A DNA stretch of 64,000 bases from assembly GCA_902792895.1 (NCBI GenBank), contig CADBBK010000007.1, forward strand, positions 28,811-92,810, given 5' to 3'. The stretch is from an uncultured Bacteroidales bacterium (GTDB lineage Bacteria > Bacteroidota > Bacteroidia > Bacteroidales > Muribaculaceae). Each line of letters opens with the position of its first letter. Within the stretch, counting starts at the first letter, position 1. Positions 51,494-60,138 of this stretch are shown here, one piece after another. A program made the translations under genes and the position numbers. Under the pieces are notes generated by a model, which saw only the letters and a list, made by a program, of their open reading frames with translations, was not told the DNA's origin and ran no database searches.

Positions 51494-52787
51494 GCTAGGC
51501 CTCATCATCGCCCGTGAATACATGTCGATTGTCGGGCGCAAGTCATTCATATTCATGACGCTGGGCATGCCACTGCTGTTTATCGTCATCATGGCCATTC
51601 CCGTGGGATTTGGCTACCTCAACGACAAGGGCAGCACTACCCAGCTGATCTCGGTTGTCGACGAAACCGGCCGCTATGCTCCCGCGCTGCACAGCGACGA
51701 GATGTACACCTTTATCATCGAGGAGGACCTTACCGCGTCCAATGCCCACGATTTCTACAACAAGGCTCCCAATGGAATCGACGCCATGGTCATCATCCCC
51801 AGCAATGTGGACAGCACCGGCACGGTCGACATCTTGAGCAAGGGAACCATCACCCCGGCGCTGGTATCGACAGTGCGCAACTTCATTGCCGACACCATCG
51901 AGAACGCCCACCTTGCCTCGCTGGGCATTCCCAACCTGCAGCAGATGGTTGACAAGGCCCACGTCGATATTGACGTGCGTTCCATCAAGCTAAGTGACGA
52001 GGGCGCACAGGAGTCATCGACCGATGCTGCCATGGGACTCGGTTTCATGCTGTCGTTCATTACCTATATGTTTGTGCTCATGTATGGCGCGATGATTATG
52101 AACAGCGTCATCGAGGAGAAGACCAACCGCATTGTGGAGGTGGTGGTGAGCAGTTGCCGCCCCTTCCAGCTCATGCTGGGTAAAATCATCGGTGTGGGCC
52201 TTGTGGGCCTGACCCAGATGGCCATCTGGGTTGTCCTGCTCGTCATCATCGGCACGGTAGCAGGCGGCATGTTGGGCGGTGCTGCGCCGACCGATGTCGT
52301 TTCGCCCGAGGCAATGGCTGCAGCCCAAGAGACGGGATTCATGGAAAGTATCACAAGACAGATACTGTCCATCAACTACGTGCCCATCCTTGTGAACTTC
52401 GTGCTCTACTTCATCGGCGGCTATCTGCTCTACAGCTCACTGTTTGCCGGACTGGGTTCAGCAGTGGATCAGGCCAGCGAAGCATCCCAGTTCACCACGC
52501 CCGTCATCTTTATCATGCTTATCGCTTTCTATGCCGGTATCGCTTGCGCACAGAATCCCACTGGCCCCATGGCTGTGTGGTGCTCCATCATACCGTTCAC
52601 CTCGCCTGTGGTGATGATGGTAAGACTGCCGTTTGGCGTGCCCACATGGCAACTGATATTGAGCCTTGTCCTGCTGATTGGCACCGCGCTTGCCATCACC
52701 TGGCTGGCCGCCCGCATCTACCGCCGCGGCATCCTCCACTACGGCCAGAAGGCTAGCTTCAAGGACCTGTTCAAGTGGATGAAGTGA
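51486..52787 (+). CDS. ABC-2 type permease (NatB-like)
   Basis: 433 residues. One N-terminal helix (SFIFMTLGMPLLFIVIMAIPVGFGYL), a large extracytoplasmic domain of about 150 residues and five or so C-terminal helices make the ABC-2/NatB layout. The segment SVIEEKTNRIVEVVVSSCRPFQLMLGKIIGVGLVGLTQ is the characteristic signature of this family. It partners the ATPase gene it overlaps. It ends next to a TTAGG-type heptamer array. Confidence 0.9.
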   Translation: MNKLGLIIAREYMSIVGRKSFIFMTLGMPLLFIVIMAIPVGFGYLNDKGSTTQLISVVDETGRYAPALHSDEMYTFIIEEDLTASNAHDFYNKAPNGIDAMVIIPSNVDSTGTVDILSKGTITPALVSTVRNFIADTIENAHLASLGIPNLQQMVDKAHVDIDVRSIKLSDEGAQESSTDAAMGLGFMLSFITYMFVLMYGAMIMNSVIEEKTNRIVEVVVSSCRPFQLMLGKIIGVGLVGLTQMAIWVVLLVIIGTVAGGMLGGAAPTDVVSPEAMAAAQETGFMESITRQILSINYVPILVNFVLYFIGGYLLYSSLFAGLGSAVDQASEASQFTTPVIFIMLIAFYAGIACAQNPTGPMAVWCSIIPFTSPVVMMVRLPFGVPTWQLILSLVLLIGTALAITWLAARIYRRGILHYGQKASFKDLFKWMK

Positions 52788-52789
52788 GT

Positions 52790-52814
52790 TGATTAGTTAG
52801 GAGTTAGGAGTTGG
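52790..52814 (+). repeat. Heptamer array (TTAGGAG units)
   Basis: TTAGGAG at 52797-52803 and 52804-52810, preceded by TTAG and followed by a partial unit. It begins 3 bp after the permease stop; the following TTGGCATCCGCG carries the complement of the CGCGGATGCCAA core. Confidence 0.6.
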
Positions 52815-52876
52815 CATCCGCGTTGTGGCGGCGGAGGGCCTACAGCTAACCGCTAACAGGTAATGACTAAAAAACA

Positions 52877-53329
52877 ATGAGAATCGTGATACAACGGGTG
52901 ACCGAGGCTTCGGTCACTATCGACGGACAACTGCACAGCACCATCGGCCCCGGCATGATGATGCTGGTGGGTGTGCGTGAGGGAGACACCGAGGACGACA
53001 TGCGCTGGCTGGCGCAGAAGACAGTGAACCTGCGCATCTTTGACGACGAGCAGGGCGTGATGAACCGCAGCATCATCGATGTAGGCGGCGAGGTGCTGGC
53101 AGTGAGCCAGTTCACCCTCAATGCCTCGACCAAGAAGGGCAACCGACCCAGCTACATCCATGCGGCGGGCCATGACCTGGCCGTGCCCCTGTACGAGGCC
53201 TACTGTGCCGAGGTGGCTCAGTTGTTGGGCAAGCCCACCAAGCAGGGCGTGTTTGGTGCCGAAATGCAGGTGGCGCTCATCAACGACGGCCCGGTGACCA
53301 TCATCATCGACAGCCGCCTCAAGGAATAA
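52877..53329 (+). CDS. dtd: D-aminoacyl-tRNA deacylase
   Basis: 150 residues. DTD removes D-amino acids wrongly attached to tRNA. Signature motifs are present: MRIVIQRVTEASVTIDG at the start, VGGEVLAVSQFTL (SQxT motif) and NDGPVTIIID, which holds the cis Gly-Pro of the active site. Full length for the family. It follows the ABC permease by about 90 bp and may be read from that operon; no separate promoter is evident. Confidence 0.95.
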   Translation: MRIVIQRVTEASVTIDGQLHSTIGPGMMMLVGVREGDTEDDMRWLAQKTVNLRIFDDEQGVMNRSIIDVGGEVLAVSQFTLNASTKKGNRPSYIHAAGHDLAVPLYEAYCAEVAQLLGKPTKQGVFGAEMQVALINDGPVTIIIDSRLKE

Positions 53330-53352
53330 TCCACCCGTCCACCACCCTATCC

Positions 53353-53406
53353 CGCGGCAGGTCGGCCGTGCTCCCCCCAGTCGTGAGGGCACTCCGGCCT
53401 GCCGCG
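53353..53406 (+). terminator. GC-rich hairpin after dtd
   Basis: CGCGGCAGG (53353-53361) pairs with CCTGCCGCG (53398-53406), with GGC/GCC pairs inside. There is no T-run. Confidence 0.5.
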
Positions 53407-53477
53407 AGTGTGATGGGCCCCAGCCATGCAGCCCGTTGCACAGAAAAAAAAGCAATGAAATATCTGCTGGCCCAAAC

Positions 53478-53580
53478 CCTGCGGGGCTAATGCGAATTCC
53501 ACGAATTTAGCAAATGCTTGCGAATAGATTTATTATCTTTCGTGAAATTAGTCTCATTAGCGAAATTTGCATTTATGAAA
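53478..53580. repeat. Intergenic palindromic element (ACGAATT family)
   Basis: CCCTGCGGGGCT, then ATGCGAATTCCACGAATTTA, closely matching 33318-33362. Further on, TTTCGTGAAATTAG and CATTAGC mirror the first arm, making an imperfect inverted repeat of about 80 bp. The rest of 53330-53876 is a hairpin, AT-rich DNA and the next promoter. Confidence 0.6.
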
Positions 53581-53860
53581 ACTTTATGGGCCAACTGCCA
53601 TATCATTGCATAGAAAAAAGCCAAATAAGTCGATGAAATCGTCGTTTTTCGCCTCAATTCACTATTATTTTATTGCGCTTCGCACGAGAGATAAATACAA
53701 TTTTCAATAAAATTGAATGAAAATTGTTTTGTTTGTTTTTTATATAAATTTCTCGGCCTTCACGCCGACGCAACACTGAAAAGCGGACTATGACACATTA
53801 TAATATATAATAAAGGGCTAAAAAATCAATTCGAAAAATACTTGGATTAAAAAAAAATTG

Positions 53861-53868
53861 TATCTTTG
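53861..53868 (+). promoter_or_regulatory. -7 box of the TPR-HTH gene, near-leaderless
   Basis: TATCTTTG ends 8 bp before the first ATG at 53877. A TTG lies 16 bp upstream. The mRNA would have a leader of only a few nucleotides. Confidence 0.5.
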
Positions 53869-53876
53869 CAATCCGG

Positions 53877-55592
53877 ATGATGGAAAAACAGGTATATATC
53901 TGGCTCATAATCAGTGCGCTGGTGATGTCTCTCACTGGCTGTAACCGTATGCCCGACTACGACGCCCGACTCATTGAGGCCGACAGCCTGGTCTATGACC
54001 AGCCTCAACAAGCCAAAGCCATCCTTGACAGCATCAACCGCGAGGAACTCAGCGAGGCTGACGAGGCCTACTACAACCTGCTGCTCACCCAAGCGGTCTA
54101 CATCAACTACGACAACATCACCAGCGACAACGACAGCATCATCACCCAGGCGCTGGACTACTTCAGTAAGCACAAGGGCGACAAGGACAAGCTCACCCGC
54201 TCCTATATCTACAAGGGCGCTGTCACTGAGGAACTTGCGCTTCCCGACTCGGTAGCCATGGTCTATTACAAGAAGGCTGAAAGCTCGGCGGGCGAGAGCG
54301 ATCCCTTCAACCGCGGCTATGCCCAGATGCGCATGGGCAAGCTCTACATCAAGCATCAAGCCTTTGATGGACGAGATATCGAGAAACTGGAACAGGCGGT
54401 AGAGAACTTCACTGCCGCCGGCAACAACCACTACCAGATCCTGAGCCTCAGGGAGTTGGGAGCAAACACCCGATTCCGCGACCCCAATAAGGCCGATTAC
54501 ACCTTGAACAAGGCCATCAACTTGACCGAGAGTGAGAAGGATACGGCCAACTACATCCATTGCGTCAGCAACTTGGCTTATCTGTACTTTATGCAGGGGG
54601 CCAAAGTTGGAAAAGACTCGGCAGCAGTGCTTTACAACAAGGCTTACGGGCAGCTGCAGCGCATCTTGAAGCTGAAACGCATGGACTACTTCACCACCAA
54701 CGATTTTGCGACATGCGCCTGTGTGTATGCCATGAAGGGTAAGCCGGATTCAGCCCTGAAGTTTATTGATAAGGCCAAGGAGCGCATCAGCGACTCATCC
54801 TACTATCATTCACACAATTATCTCGTGCCGATGGCCCAGATTGCCAAGGCCAGCGGCAACATGCTCGACTACTACAAGCTGAGCCATGAGAGCGACAGCA
54901 TCGACTTCGCCATGATGAGGAATCCCGATATCTTCAACATCATGTATGCCGAGATCAACTATGACCAGGAATACAAGGCCGAGCAGGACAAGGCACGCCG
55001 CAACCGCAACCTCATCCTCTCGACCCTTGCAGGCCTCGTCATCCTGTCATTGCTACTGCTGGCCCTGCTGTTCTACCGTCGCGCGCACCGCTACGACAGG
55101 CTTGTCATCGAGCTTAAGGACCAGTTCCAGAACCAGATGCACAACCTGACCGACCTGCAGGACAACATCAGTGAGATGAAGATCAACGATGAACGCCTCA
55201 AGGGGTTCATCTCGTCCCACACGAGCATGATGCGCGAGATGATCGAAGCCTGCTACCACGAGCCCAACAACCGCATTGCCGAGAACATGAAGCGCATCGT
55301 CAAATTCCAGGAGAGCAACCGCGACAACTGGGTGAAACTGTACGACTACATCGATCTGGAGCATAACAACATCATGACGCGCACGCGCCAGGACTACCCC
55401 GAACTCAACGACAAGGACCTGCTGCTGCTGGCCCTCACCTGCATGGGCTATTCCTACATCCAGACCGCCATCGTCATGGGTTACTCCAATGCCACCAGCG
55501 TGAGCGTGCTCAAGCAGCGCCTGGCCAAGAAGATGGGACTCGACTGCTCGCTCAACGAGTACATCGACCGGTTCGGCAAACAGGAGAATTAG
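53877..55592 (+). CDS. Membrane-anchored TPR protein with C-terminal HTH (one-component regulator)
   Basis: 571 residues. A signal/lipobox segment (MSLTGC) leads into about 330 residues of TPR-like helical repeats (AILDSINREELSEADEAYYN, SYIYKGAVTEELALPDSVAMVYYKKAE and others). A transmembrane helix lies near 377-399 (LILSTLAGLVILSLLLLALLF), then a coiled coil and a C-terminal domain with DKDLLLLALTCMGYSYIQTAIVMGYSNATSVSVLKQRLAKKM, which looks like a LuxR-type HTH (about 515-560). TPR-TM-HTH regulators of this kind are common in Bacteroidales. The paired repeats in the next promoter are candidate binding sites. Both ATG 53877 and 53880 are possible starts. Confidence 0.82.
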   Translation: MMEKQVYIWLIISALVMSLTGCNRMPDYDARLIEADSLVYDQPQQAKAILDSINREELSEADEAYYNLLLTQAVYINYDNITSDNDSIITQALDYFSKHKGDKDKLTRSYIYKGAVTEELALPDSVAMVYYKKAESSAGESDPFNRGYAQMRMGKLYIKHQAFDGRDIEKLEQAVENFTAAGNNHYQILSLRELGANTRFRDPNKADYTLNKAINLTESEKDTANYIHCVSNLAYLYFMQGAKVGKDSAAVLYNKAYGQLQRILKLKRMDYFTTNDFATCACVYAMKGKPDSALKFIDKAKERISDSSYYHSHNYLVPMAQIAKASGNMLDYYKLSHESDSIDFAMMRNPDIFNIMYAEINYDQEYKAEQDKARRNRNLILSTLAGLVILSLLLLALLFYRRAHRYDRLVIELKDQFQNQMHNLTDLQDNISEMKINDERLKGFISSHTSMMREMIEACYHEPNNRIAENMKRIVKFQESNRDNWVKLYDYIDLEHNNIMTRTRQDYPELNDKDLLLLALTCMGYSYIQTAIVMGYSNATSVSVLKQRLAKKMGLDCSLNEYIDRFGKQEN

Positions 55593-55724
55593 CAAATCAA
55601 GCGCCCCGCACCCCAAAAAAGCCCGTTTTTGGAGCAAAAAATGAGGCCTTGAAAATTGTATTAAATTTTTTTTATCATGATACTGATTACCAACAAGTTA
55701 AACAAGGTGTGTATTACGAAAAAA

Positions 55725-55756
55725 TTTGGTCATTTCAACTATTGGATGTAACTTTG
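55725..55756 (+). promoter_or_regulatory. Promoter of the small secreted protein gene
   Basis: TTTG (55725-55728), 20 bp, TAACTTTG (55749-55756). The start is near 55761, at the first of the two repeats. Confidence 0.72.
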
Positions 55757-55762
55757 CGTCAG

Positions 55763-55795
55763 AAATCTAAACATCATTGCGTCAAATCTAAACAT
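55763..55795 (+). promoter_or_regulatory. Candidate operator: AAATCTAAACAT direct repeats 21 bp apart
   Basis: AAATCTAAACAT at 55763-55774 and 55784-55795, beginning 21 bp apart and each preceded by TTGCGTC. A third, inverted copy (ATGTTTAGATTT, 56264-56275) starts 3 bp after the stop of the gene. Position just downstream of the promoter suggests control by the TPR-HTH regulator or another factor (inference). Confidence 0.55.
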
Positions 55796-55804
55796 TACGG
55801 AATT

Positions 55805-56260
55805 ATGAAACGATTATATATCATCACAATATTGGCCATCATCTGCAGCATGTCAGCGATGGCTCAGAACAGCCCAGGAATGGCTCATCAGAACAATGGC
55901 AAAGATCGATGGCAAATCAAAGGATCGTTCTCAAGGCCATCGATACAGTATGATGTCATTAACGGCGAGAAGATCCTGACGGTCATGAACGCCTCTGGAA
56001 CATGCAGTTTGTGGATCAACGAGTATAGCACCGAGAACATCGTGTTTGGTCCCGAAAGTGTTGACGGTGAATATGATGAGGTGAATATCAGCTGTCTGGA
56101 AACAGGCAAATACACGGTATGCCTCAGAACGTCAATAGGCAACATCTTCCGTTGGGTGCTGGATATGAAAACAGCAAGAATTATCGACGGATTGTCCATT
56201 GTCCCGAACAATCCCAACTCGACCAACGGAGGCATTTGGGACAACTTTTTCGACTTTTGA
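55805..56260 (+). CDS. Small secreted protein, DUF3244-like
   Basis: 151 residues with a signal peptide (MKRLYIITILAIICSMSAMAQ). The mature part is beta-rich (IQYDVINGEKILTVMNASGTCSLWINE, YTVCLRTSIGNIFRWVLDM) and recalls the DUF3244 family of small Bacteroidetes envelope proteins; this assignment is tentative. ATG 55805 was preferred because the promoter lies within the longer frame from 55649. It lies directly after the TPR-HTH gene and may be its target. Confidence 0.7.
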   Translation: MKRLYIITILAIICSMSAMAQNSPGMAHQNNGKDRWQIKGSFSRPSIQYDVINGEKILTVMNASGTCSLWINEYSTENIVFGPESVDGEYDEVNISCLETGKYTVCLRTSIGNIFRWVLDMKTARIIDGLSIVPNNPNSTNGGIWDNFFDF

Positions 56261-56333
56261 AGAATGTTTAGATTTTATAATAATTAGTAATCCTTAGGTT
56301 TAAGAAAGGAAAACACACATCATCATCCAAATA

Positions 56334-56370
56334 ATTACCCGCCACCATCCATGGCGGGTAGTTGTTGTTT
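56334..56370 (+). terminator. Terminator
   Basis: TTACCCGCC pairs with GGCGGGTAG around a 9-nt loop, then a T-rich run (TTGTTGTTTT). Confidence 0.75.
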
Positions 56371-56401
56371 TATCCCCCTGCCCCATGTGGGCACAAACAT
56401 C

Positions 56402-56461
56402 GAAAAAGCACGGTTTCATCGGAAAATTTCCCGATTTTCTGCGATGAAACCGTGCTTTTTC
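56402..56461. terminator. 20-bp perfect inverted repeat, bidirectional terminator
   Basis: Arms at 56402-56421 and 56442-56461 are exact reverse complements; each begins or ends GAAAAAGC/GCTTTTTC. The 20-nt loop contains a further GAAAAT/ATTTTC stem. A- and T-runs on both ends permit termination in either direction. Confidence 0.7.
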
Positions 56462-56700
56462 AGTCAAAACTCTCCAGGATGATACAGCAGGACACAGGGC
56501 CTCGCCTTGGCGTGGCCACGGTACGGCAGGCGGCAACAGGCCATCAAATATGTATCCCCCCAGCTCTAAGATGGAAACCAGATGCAGCTGGCCATCTATC
56601 AGGGAGGCGAAGCTAAAGCGTGGCCCTACATCCACAGGCAAGGCTGAAAGTGTCATTGGGCTACGGTTTCAAGTGGCGTGGCACGCCGTGGGGGTGTTAA
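56462..56700. other. GC-rich gene-free stretch, unexplained
   Basis: About 240 bp with coding-like composition inside an otherwise AT-rich 597-bp gap (56261-56857). Short frames exist on both strands, none with a good start, signal or recognisable domain. It could be a gene remnant or a structured RNA reading leftwards into the terminator at 56402-56461. No known RNA family was recognised. Confidence 0.4.
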
Positions 56701-56755
56701 TGCTTTTTTTGGAAGAATTCACATTAGTTTTCACAACTATGTGAGAAATAATAGT

Positions 56756-56763
56756 TACTTTTG
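56756..56763 (+). promoter_or_regulatory. -7 box of the pdxJ operon
   Basis: TACTTTTG, leader about 90 nt. The -33 region is occupied by TCACA-ACTA-TGTGA (56731-56744), a small inverted repeat that might bind a regulator. Confidence 0.5.
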
Positions 56764-56857
56764 CAGCTTGTAGCGCGGCAATGGCAGCACTAATACAAAC
56801 ACGACAACACAACAAAAACTTTATTTTCAATCAAGAGACATCTAAGTCAACAAGATA

Positions 56858-57571
56858 ATGATCAATCTGAGTGTCAACGTCAACAAGATAGCCACCCTGC
56901 GTAACGCGCGCGGCGGCAATATTCCCGATGTTCAACAGGTAGCGATGGACTGCGAGCGCTTTGGTGCCGACGGCATCACCGTGCATCCGCGTCCCGACGA
57001 GCGCCACATCCGCCGCAGCGACGTGTATGCCCTGCGTCCGCTGGTGCGCACCGAGTTCAACATCGAGGGCTACCCCAGTGAGCAATTCATGGACCTGGTA
57101 CTGCAGGTGCGTCCCACCCAGGCCACCCTGGTCCCCGACGCCCCCACCGCGCTGACCTCGTCGGCAGGCTGGGACGTGGAGGCCAACATGGAATTCCTCA
57201 CCGGCATCGTTGACCGCCTGAAAGAAGCCGGCATCCGCACGAGCATCTTTGTGGGCACCGACCTGGATAACATCCGCGCTGCAGCCCGCACGGGCGCCGA
57301 CCGCGTGGAGCTGTACACCGGCCCGTTTGCCGAGCAGTTTGCCGAGGACCCCGAGCGTGCTGTCGCCCCGTTCACCGCTGCCGCCAAGATGGCCCACAGC
57401 GTGGGGATGGGCCTGAATGCAGGACATGACCTGAACCTGCACAACCTCAAGTACTTCCAGCAGCATGTGCCGCACCTGATGGAGGTGTCGATCGGGCATG
57501 CGCTGATTGCCGACGCATTGTACCTGGGCTTGGAGGCTACGATCAAGGCCTACAAGGCCTGTTTGAAATAA
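56858..57571 (+). CDS. pdxJ: Pyridoxine 5'-phosphate synthase
   Basis: 237 residues. Condenses 3-amino-1-hydroxyacetone phosphate with deoxyxylulose 5-phosphate to form vitamin B6 phosphate (PNP). TIM-barrel motifs: [71 protein letters not shown] and [15 protein letters not shown], ending [17 protein letters not shown]. It is full length with normal active-site residues. It stands just upstream of exbB, a pairing I recall from other Bacteroidales. Confidence 0.96.
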   Translation: MINLSVNVNKIATLRNARGGNIPDVQQVAMDCERFGADGITVHPRPDERHIRRSDVYALRPLVRTEFNIEGYPSEQFMDLVLQVRPTQATLVPDAPTALTSSAGWDVEANMEFLTGIVDRLKEAGIRTSIFVGTDLDNIRAAARTGADRVELYTGPFAEQFAEDPERAVAPFTAAAKMAHSVGMGLNAGHDLNLHNLKYFQQHVPHLMEVSIGHALIADALYLGLEATIKAYKACLK

Positions 57572-57642
57572 AACAGCCCATTTCACGTTTTATAGATAGA
57601 AATAACATCAACGCAATAACCAAATAACGAATCAAATCGATT

Positions 57643-58440
57643 ATGTCAATCCTTAACACGATTCTCGCTCAAGTAACGCCTGCCGACCCGACGGTACAGC
57701 AGGCCGCCGACACCCTGCAGCAGGCTATGGACACCGTTGCACAGGTTGTCACCGACAGTGCCGCCGCCGTTGCAGCGGCTGCCGCTCCCGCCGCTGCTCC
57801 CGCCGAGCCCGTCATCAAGGAACTCTCGGTATGGGATCTCACCATGGCAGGTGGCTGGCTCATGATTCCGCTGGCTCTGCTGGCCATCGTGAGCATCTAC
57901 ATCTTCTTTGAACGCTTGTTTGCCATCAACCGCGCCAACCGCCAGGACCATTCCTTCATGGACCGCATCAAGGAGTACATCCACCGCGGTGAGGTGGACC
58001 AGGCCCTGAAGCTGTGCCAAGACACCAATACCCCCTACTCCCGCATGATTGAGAAGGGCGTGAGCCGCATCGGCCGCCCGATGAACGACGTGCTCGTCGC
58101 CATCGAGAACGTGGGCAACATGGAGATTGCCAAGCTCGAGAAGGGATTTAACTGGCTCGCTACCACCGCTGCCGGTGCGCCCATGATCGGTTTCTTGGGC
58201 ACCGTGACCGGTATGGTACAGGCCTTCTTCCAGCTCGCCAGCGCTGGTAACAACAGCAACGTGACCATCCTTGCCAGCGGTATCTACCAGGCCCTGGTGA
58301 CCACCGTTGCCGGTCTGATTGTGGGTATCGTCGCCCTGTTTGCCTACAACTTCCTCACCTCGCGTGTCAACAAGGTGATGAACAAGCTCGAGGGCAAGAC
58401 GATGGAGTTCATGGACCTGCTCAACGAGCCGGCCAAGTAA
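57643..58440 (+). CDS. exbB: ExbB/TolQ/MotA-family proton channel protein
   Basis: 265 residues. A long Ala/Pro-rich N-terminal stretch (about 10-55) precedes the first of three transmembrane helices (GGWLMIPLALLAIVSIYIFFERL). The conserved core is WLATTAAGAPMIGFLGTVTGMVQAFFQLAS, followed by IYQALVTTVAGLIVGIVALFAYNFL. With ExbD it forms the inner-membrane motor that powers TonB-dependent outer-membrane transporters. First gene of exbB-exbD-tonB. Confidence 0.93.
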   Translation: MSILNTILAQVTPADPTVQQAADTLQQAMDTVAQVVTDSAAAVAAAAAPAAAPAEPVIKELSVWDLTMAGGWLMIPLALLAIVSIYIFFERLFAINRANRQDHSFMDRIKEYIHRGEVDQALKLCQDTNTPYSRMIEKGVSRIGRPMNDVLVAIENVGNMEIAKLEKGFNWLATTAAGAPMIGFLGTVTGMVQAFFQLASAGNNSNVTILASGIYQALVTTVAGLIVGIVALFAYNFLTSRVNKVMNKLEGKTMEFMDLLNEPAK

Positions 58441-58449
58441 TATCAGTCA

Positions 58450-58491
58450 TTAGGGGCTAGGCTTTAGGCTCTAGGGTTTAGGCTTTAGGGT
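58450..58491 (+). repeat. Six tandem heptamers (YTAGGSK)
   Basis: TTAGGGG-CTAGGCT-TTAGGCT-CTAGGGT-TTAGGCT-TTAGGGT: six consecutive 7-bp units without a gap, between the exbB stop and exbD. Confidence 0.85.
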
Positions 58492-58537
58492 CGTGAACTA
58501 GAGACTAGAGACTTGCTAATAAAAACTAGATTAAACT

Positions 58538-59032
58538 ATGGCACTCAAGAGACAGCACCAAACCCTGTCGATGTTCAGCATGGCATCGATGACCGACGTC
58601 ATCTTCCTGCTGCTCATCTTCTTCATGGTCACCTCGACGTTTGTCTTCCCGTCGGCCCTTGAGGTGAATCTGCCGCAGAGCAGCGAGCAGACCGCCATCA
58701 AGCCCTCAACGCGCATCTATGTTGACAAGGACCTCAACATGTATGCCACGCAGACGAGCGATACCGGTGAGAGCGACCTCATGCCCATCGCCCCCGAGCA
58801 GCTTGAGGGCTTCATGCAGGCGCTCAAGATCGGCAACCCCGACGAGTTTGTCGCCGTGTATGCCGACGAGGAGGTAAACTATGGCAAGATTGTCGAGATA
58901 CTGGACAAGGGTTCCAAGCAGGGCGTGAAAATCGTCCTGGCCACCAAGCCCAGCGAGGCTTCCTTCGGCCCGGCTCCTGCCGAGGCCATGGTCCCCGAGA
59001 CCATCACCGAGCCCATTCCCACTCAACCCTAA
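58538..59032 (+). CDS. exbD: ExbD-family biopolymer transport protein
   Basis: 164 residues. One N-terminal transmembrane helix with the key Asp (SMASMTDVIFLLLIFFMVTSTFV), followed by a periplasmic domain (VNLPQSSEQTAI ... VYADEEVNYGKIVEILDKGSKQGVKIVLAT). The C-terminus is extended by a Pro-rich tail. It pairs with ExbB. The 97-bp gap to exbB holds the heptamer array. Confidence 0.93.
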   Translation: MALKRQHQTLSMFSMASMTDVIFLLLIFFMVTSTFVFPSALEVNLPQSSEQTAIKPSTRIYVDKDLNMYATQTSDTGESDLMPIAPEQLEGFMQALKIGNPDEFVAVYADEEVNYGKIVEILDKGSKQGVKIVLATKPSEASFGPAPAEAMVPETITEPIPTQP

Positions 59033-59044
59033 CACATCATCACG

Positions 59045-59932
59045 ATGGAAGAAAATCGCCGCAAAAATAGCCTCTGGGCCTTGCTGCTCACCCTGCTCAT
59101 CACCGTGGGCACGTTGGCGTTGTTGCTGAGCTTCACGCTGCGCTACGAGCAGGTGTACCCGCCCGACCCGATGCAACTGGCACAGGATTCCATCTTGTTT
59201 GGCGGGGAATATGTCATGCTGGGCAACACCATGGACTACGTGCAGAACGACCTGATGGACCAGGAGTCGGCCGAGCCTAGCGCATCGCCCAACGAAGGCG
59301 ATGACCCCGATATCGAGGGCGATGACATGGAGGATGCCGGTGAGGTGAACCAGAAAACGCCTCCCGTTGTCACCCAGAAGACAGAATCGCCCCACAAGGT
59401 GAAGGAGCAACCCAAGGAGCCCGAGCCCAAGAAACCCGGCCCCGTCAAGGAGAATGACAAGAAGGTCGACAAGCCCAAAGTCAAGGCTAAAGACACCGAG
59501 GCCAAGGAGTCCAAGTCCAAAAACACCAACGAGCCCAAACCCACCGCCAGCAATGCCACCAACAACAGGGTGAAGAACGCCTTCGGCAACAACAACGGCA
59601 ATGGCGGAGGTCAGCAGGGATCGGCAAGTGGTAACTCCAACCAGGGCGTGCTGGCCGGCAAACCCGGCATCAGCGGACTGGTGGGCTACACCCTTGACTA
59701 CTGGGCCAAGCCTGTACCCAACAGCAAGTGGTCGGGCCGTGTGACCGTGCGCGTGACCGTCAATCCGCGCGGCCAGGTCACCAAGGCCTCGGCAGTGAGC
59801 GCCACGGGCGACCTTGCATCCCATCCCGAGGTGCGCCGCGCCTGCGAGCAGGCTGCCCTCAAGTCCAGATTCTCGGTGCCCAAGAACACCATGACCGAGG
59901 GCATCGGCACTGTGACCTACATCTGGCACTAA
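59045..59932 (+). CDS. tonB: TonB-like energy transducer
   Basis: 295 residues. A single transmembrane helix (SLWALLLTLLITVGTLALLLSFTL), an acidic segment, a Lys/Pro/Glu-rich spacer (about 105-170), a Gly/Asn-rich linker, then a C-terminal TonB domain (about 205-295; WSGRVTVRVTVNPRGQVTKASAV ... VRRACEQAALKSRFSV). It carries the ExbBD proton-motive energy to outer-membrane receptors. It ends the operon 12 bp after exbD and is followed by a hairpin. Several TonB paralogues are usual in this phylum. Confidence 0.9.
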   Translation: MEENRRKNSLWALLLTLLITVGTLALLLSFTLRYEQVYPPDPMQLAQDSILFGGEYVMLGNTMDYVQNDLMDQESAEPSASPNEGDDPDIEGDDMEDAGEVNQKTPPVVTQKTESPHKVKEQPKEPEPKKPGPVKENDKKVDKPKVKAKDTEAKESKSKNTNEPKPTASNATNNRVKNAFGNNNGNGGGQQGSASGNSNQGVLAGKPGISGLVGYTLDYWAKPVPNSKWSGRVTVRVTVNPRGQVTKASAVSATGDLASHPEVRRACEQAALKSRFSVPKNTMTEGIGTVTYIWH

Positions 59933-59978
59933 ACACATCGACGAGCCGCCCATAGCGCGGCCGCTGGATAGACCCGAG

Positions 59979-60025
59979 AACGGTCCAATCTGCCACAGCA
60001 CTTGTGACAGATTGGACCGTTTCCC
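59979..60025 (+). terminator. Terminator of the pdxJ-exbB-exbD-tonB operon
   Basis: AACGGTCCAATCTG pairs perfectly with CAGATTGGACCGTT, with further pairing in the loop and TTT after it. Confidence 0.75.
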
Positions 60026-60138
60026 ATACCAAATGACACACCCTCATTGCGATAGATTTTGTATCAGCACACTTTTTACTTCTACCTTTTATGCGCTTAA
60101 GGCTTTTTAAACCTTCTTGGGTTAGATTTTTGCGATTT

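Noticed and set aside
55649-55804. 52-codon N-terminal extension of the small secreted protein
   Set aside because: It contains the promoter at 55725-55756, and the signal peptide begins at 55805.
58450-58491. Telomere-like TTAGGG repeats marking a chromosome end or eukaryotic contamination
   Set aside because: The units are 7 bp, not 6, few in number, and sit between exbB and exbD of an ordinary bacterial operon.
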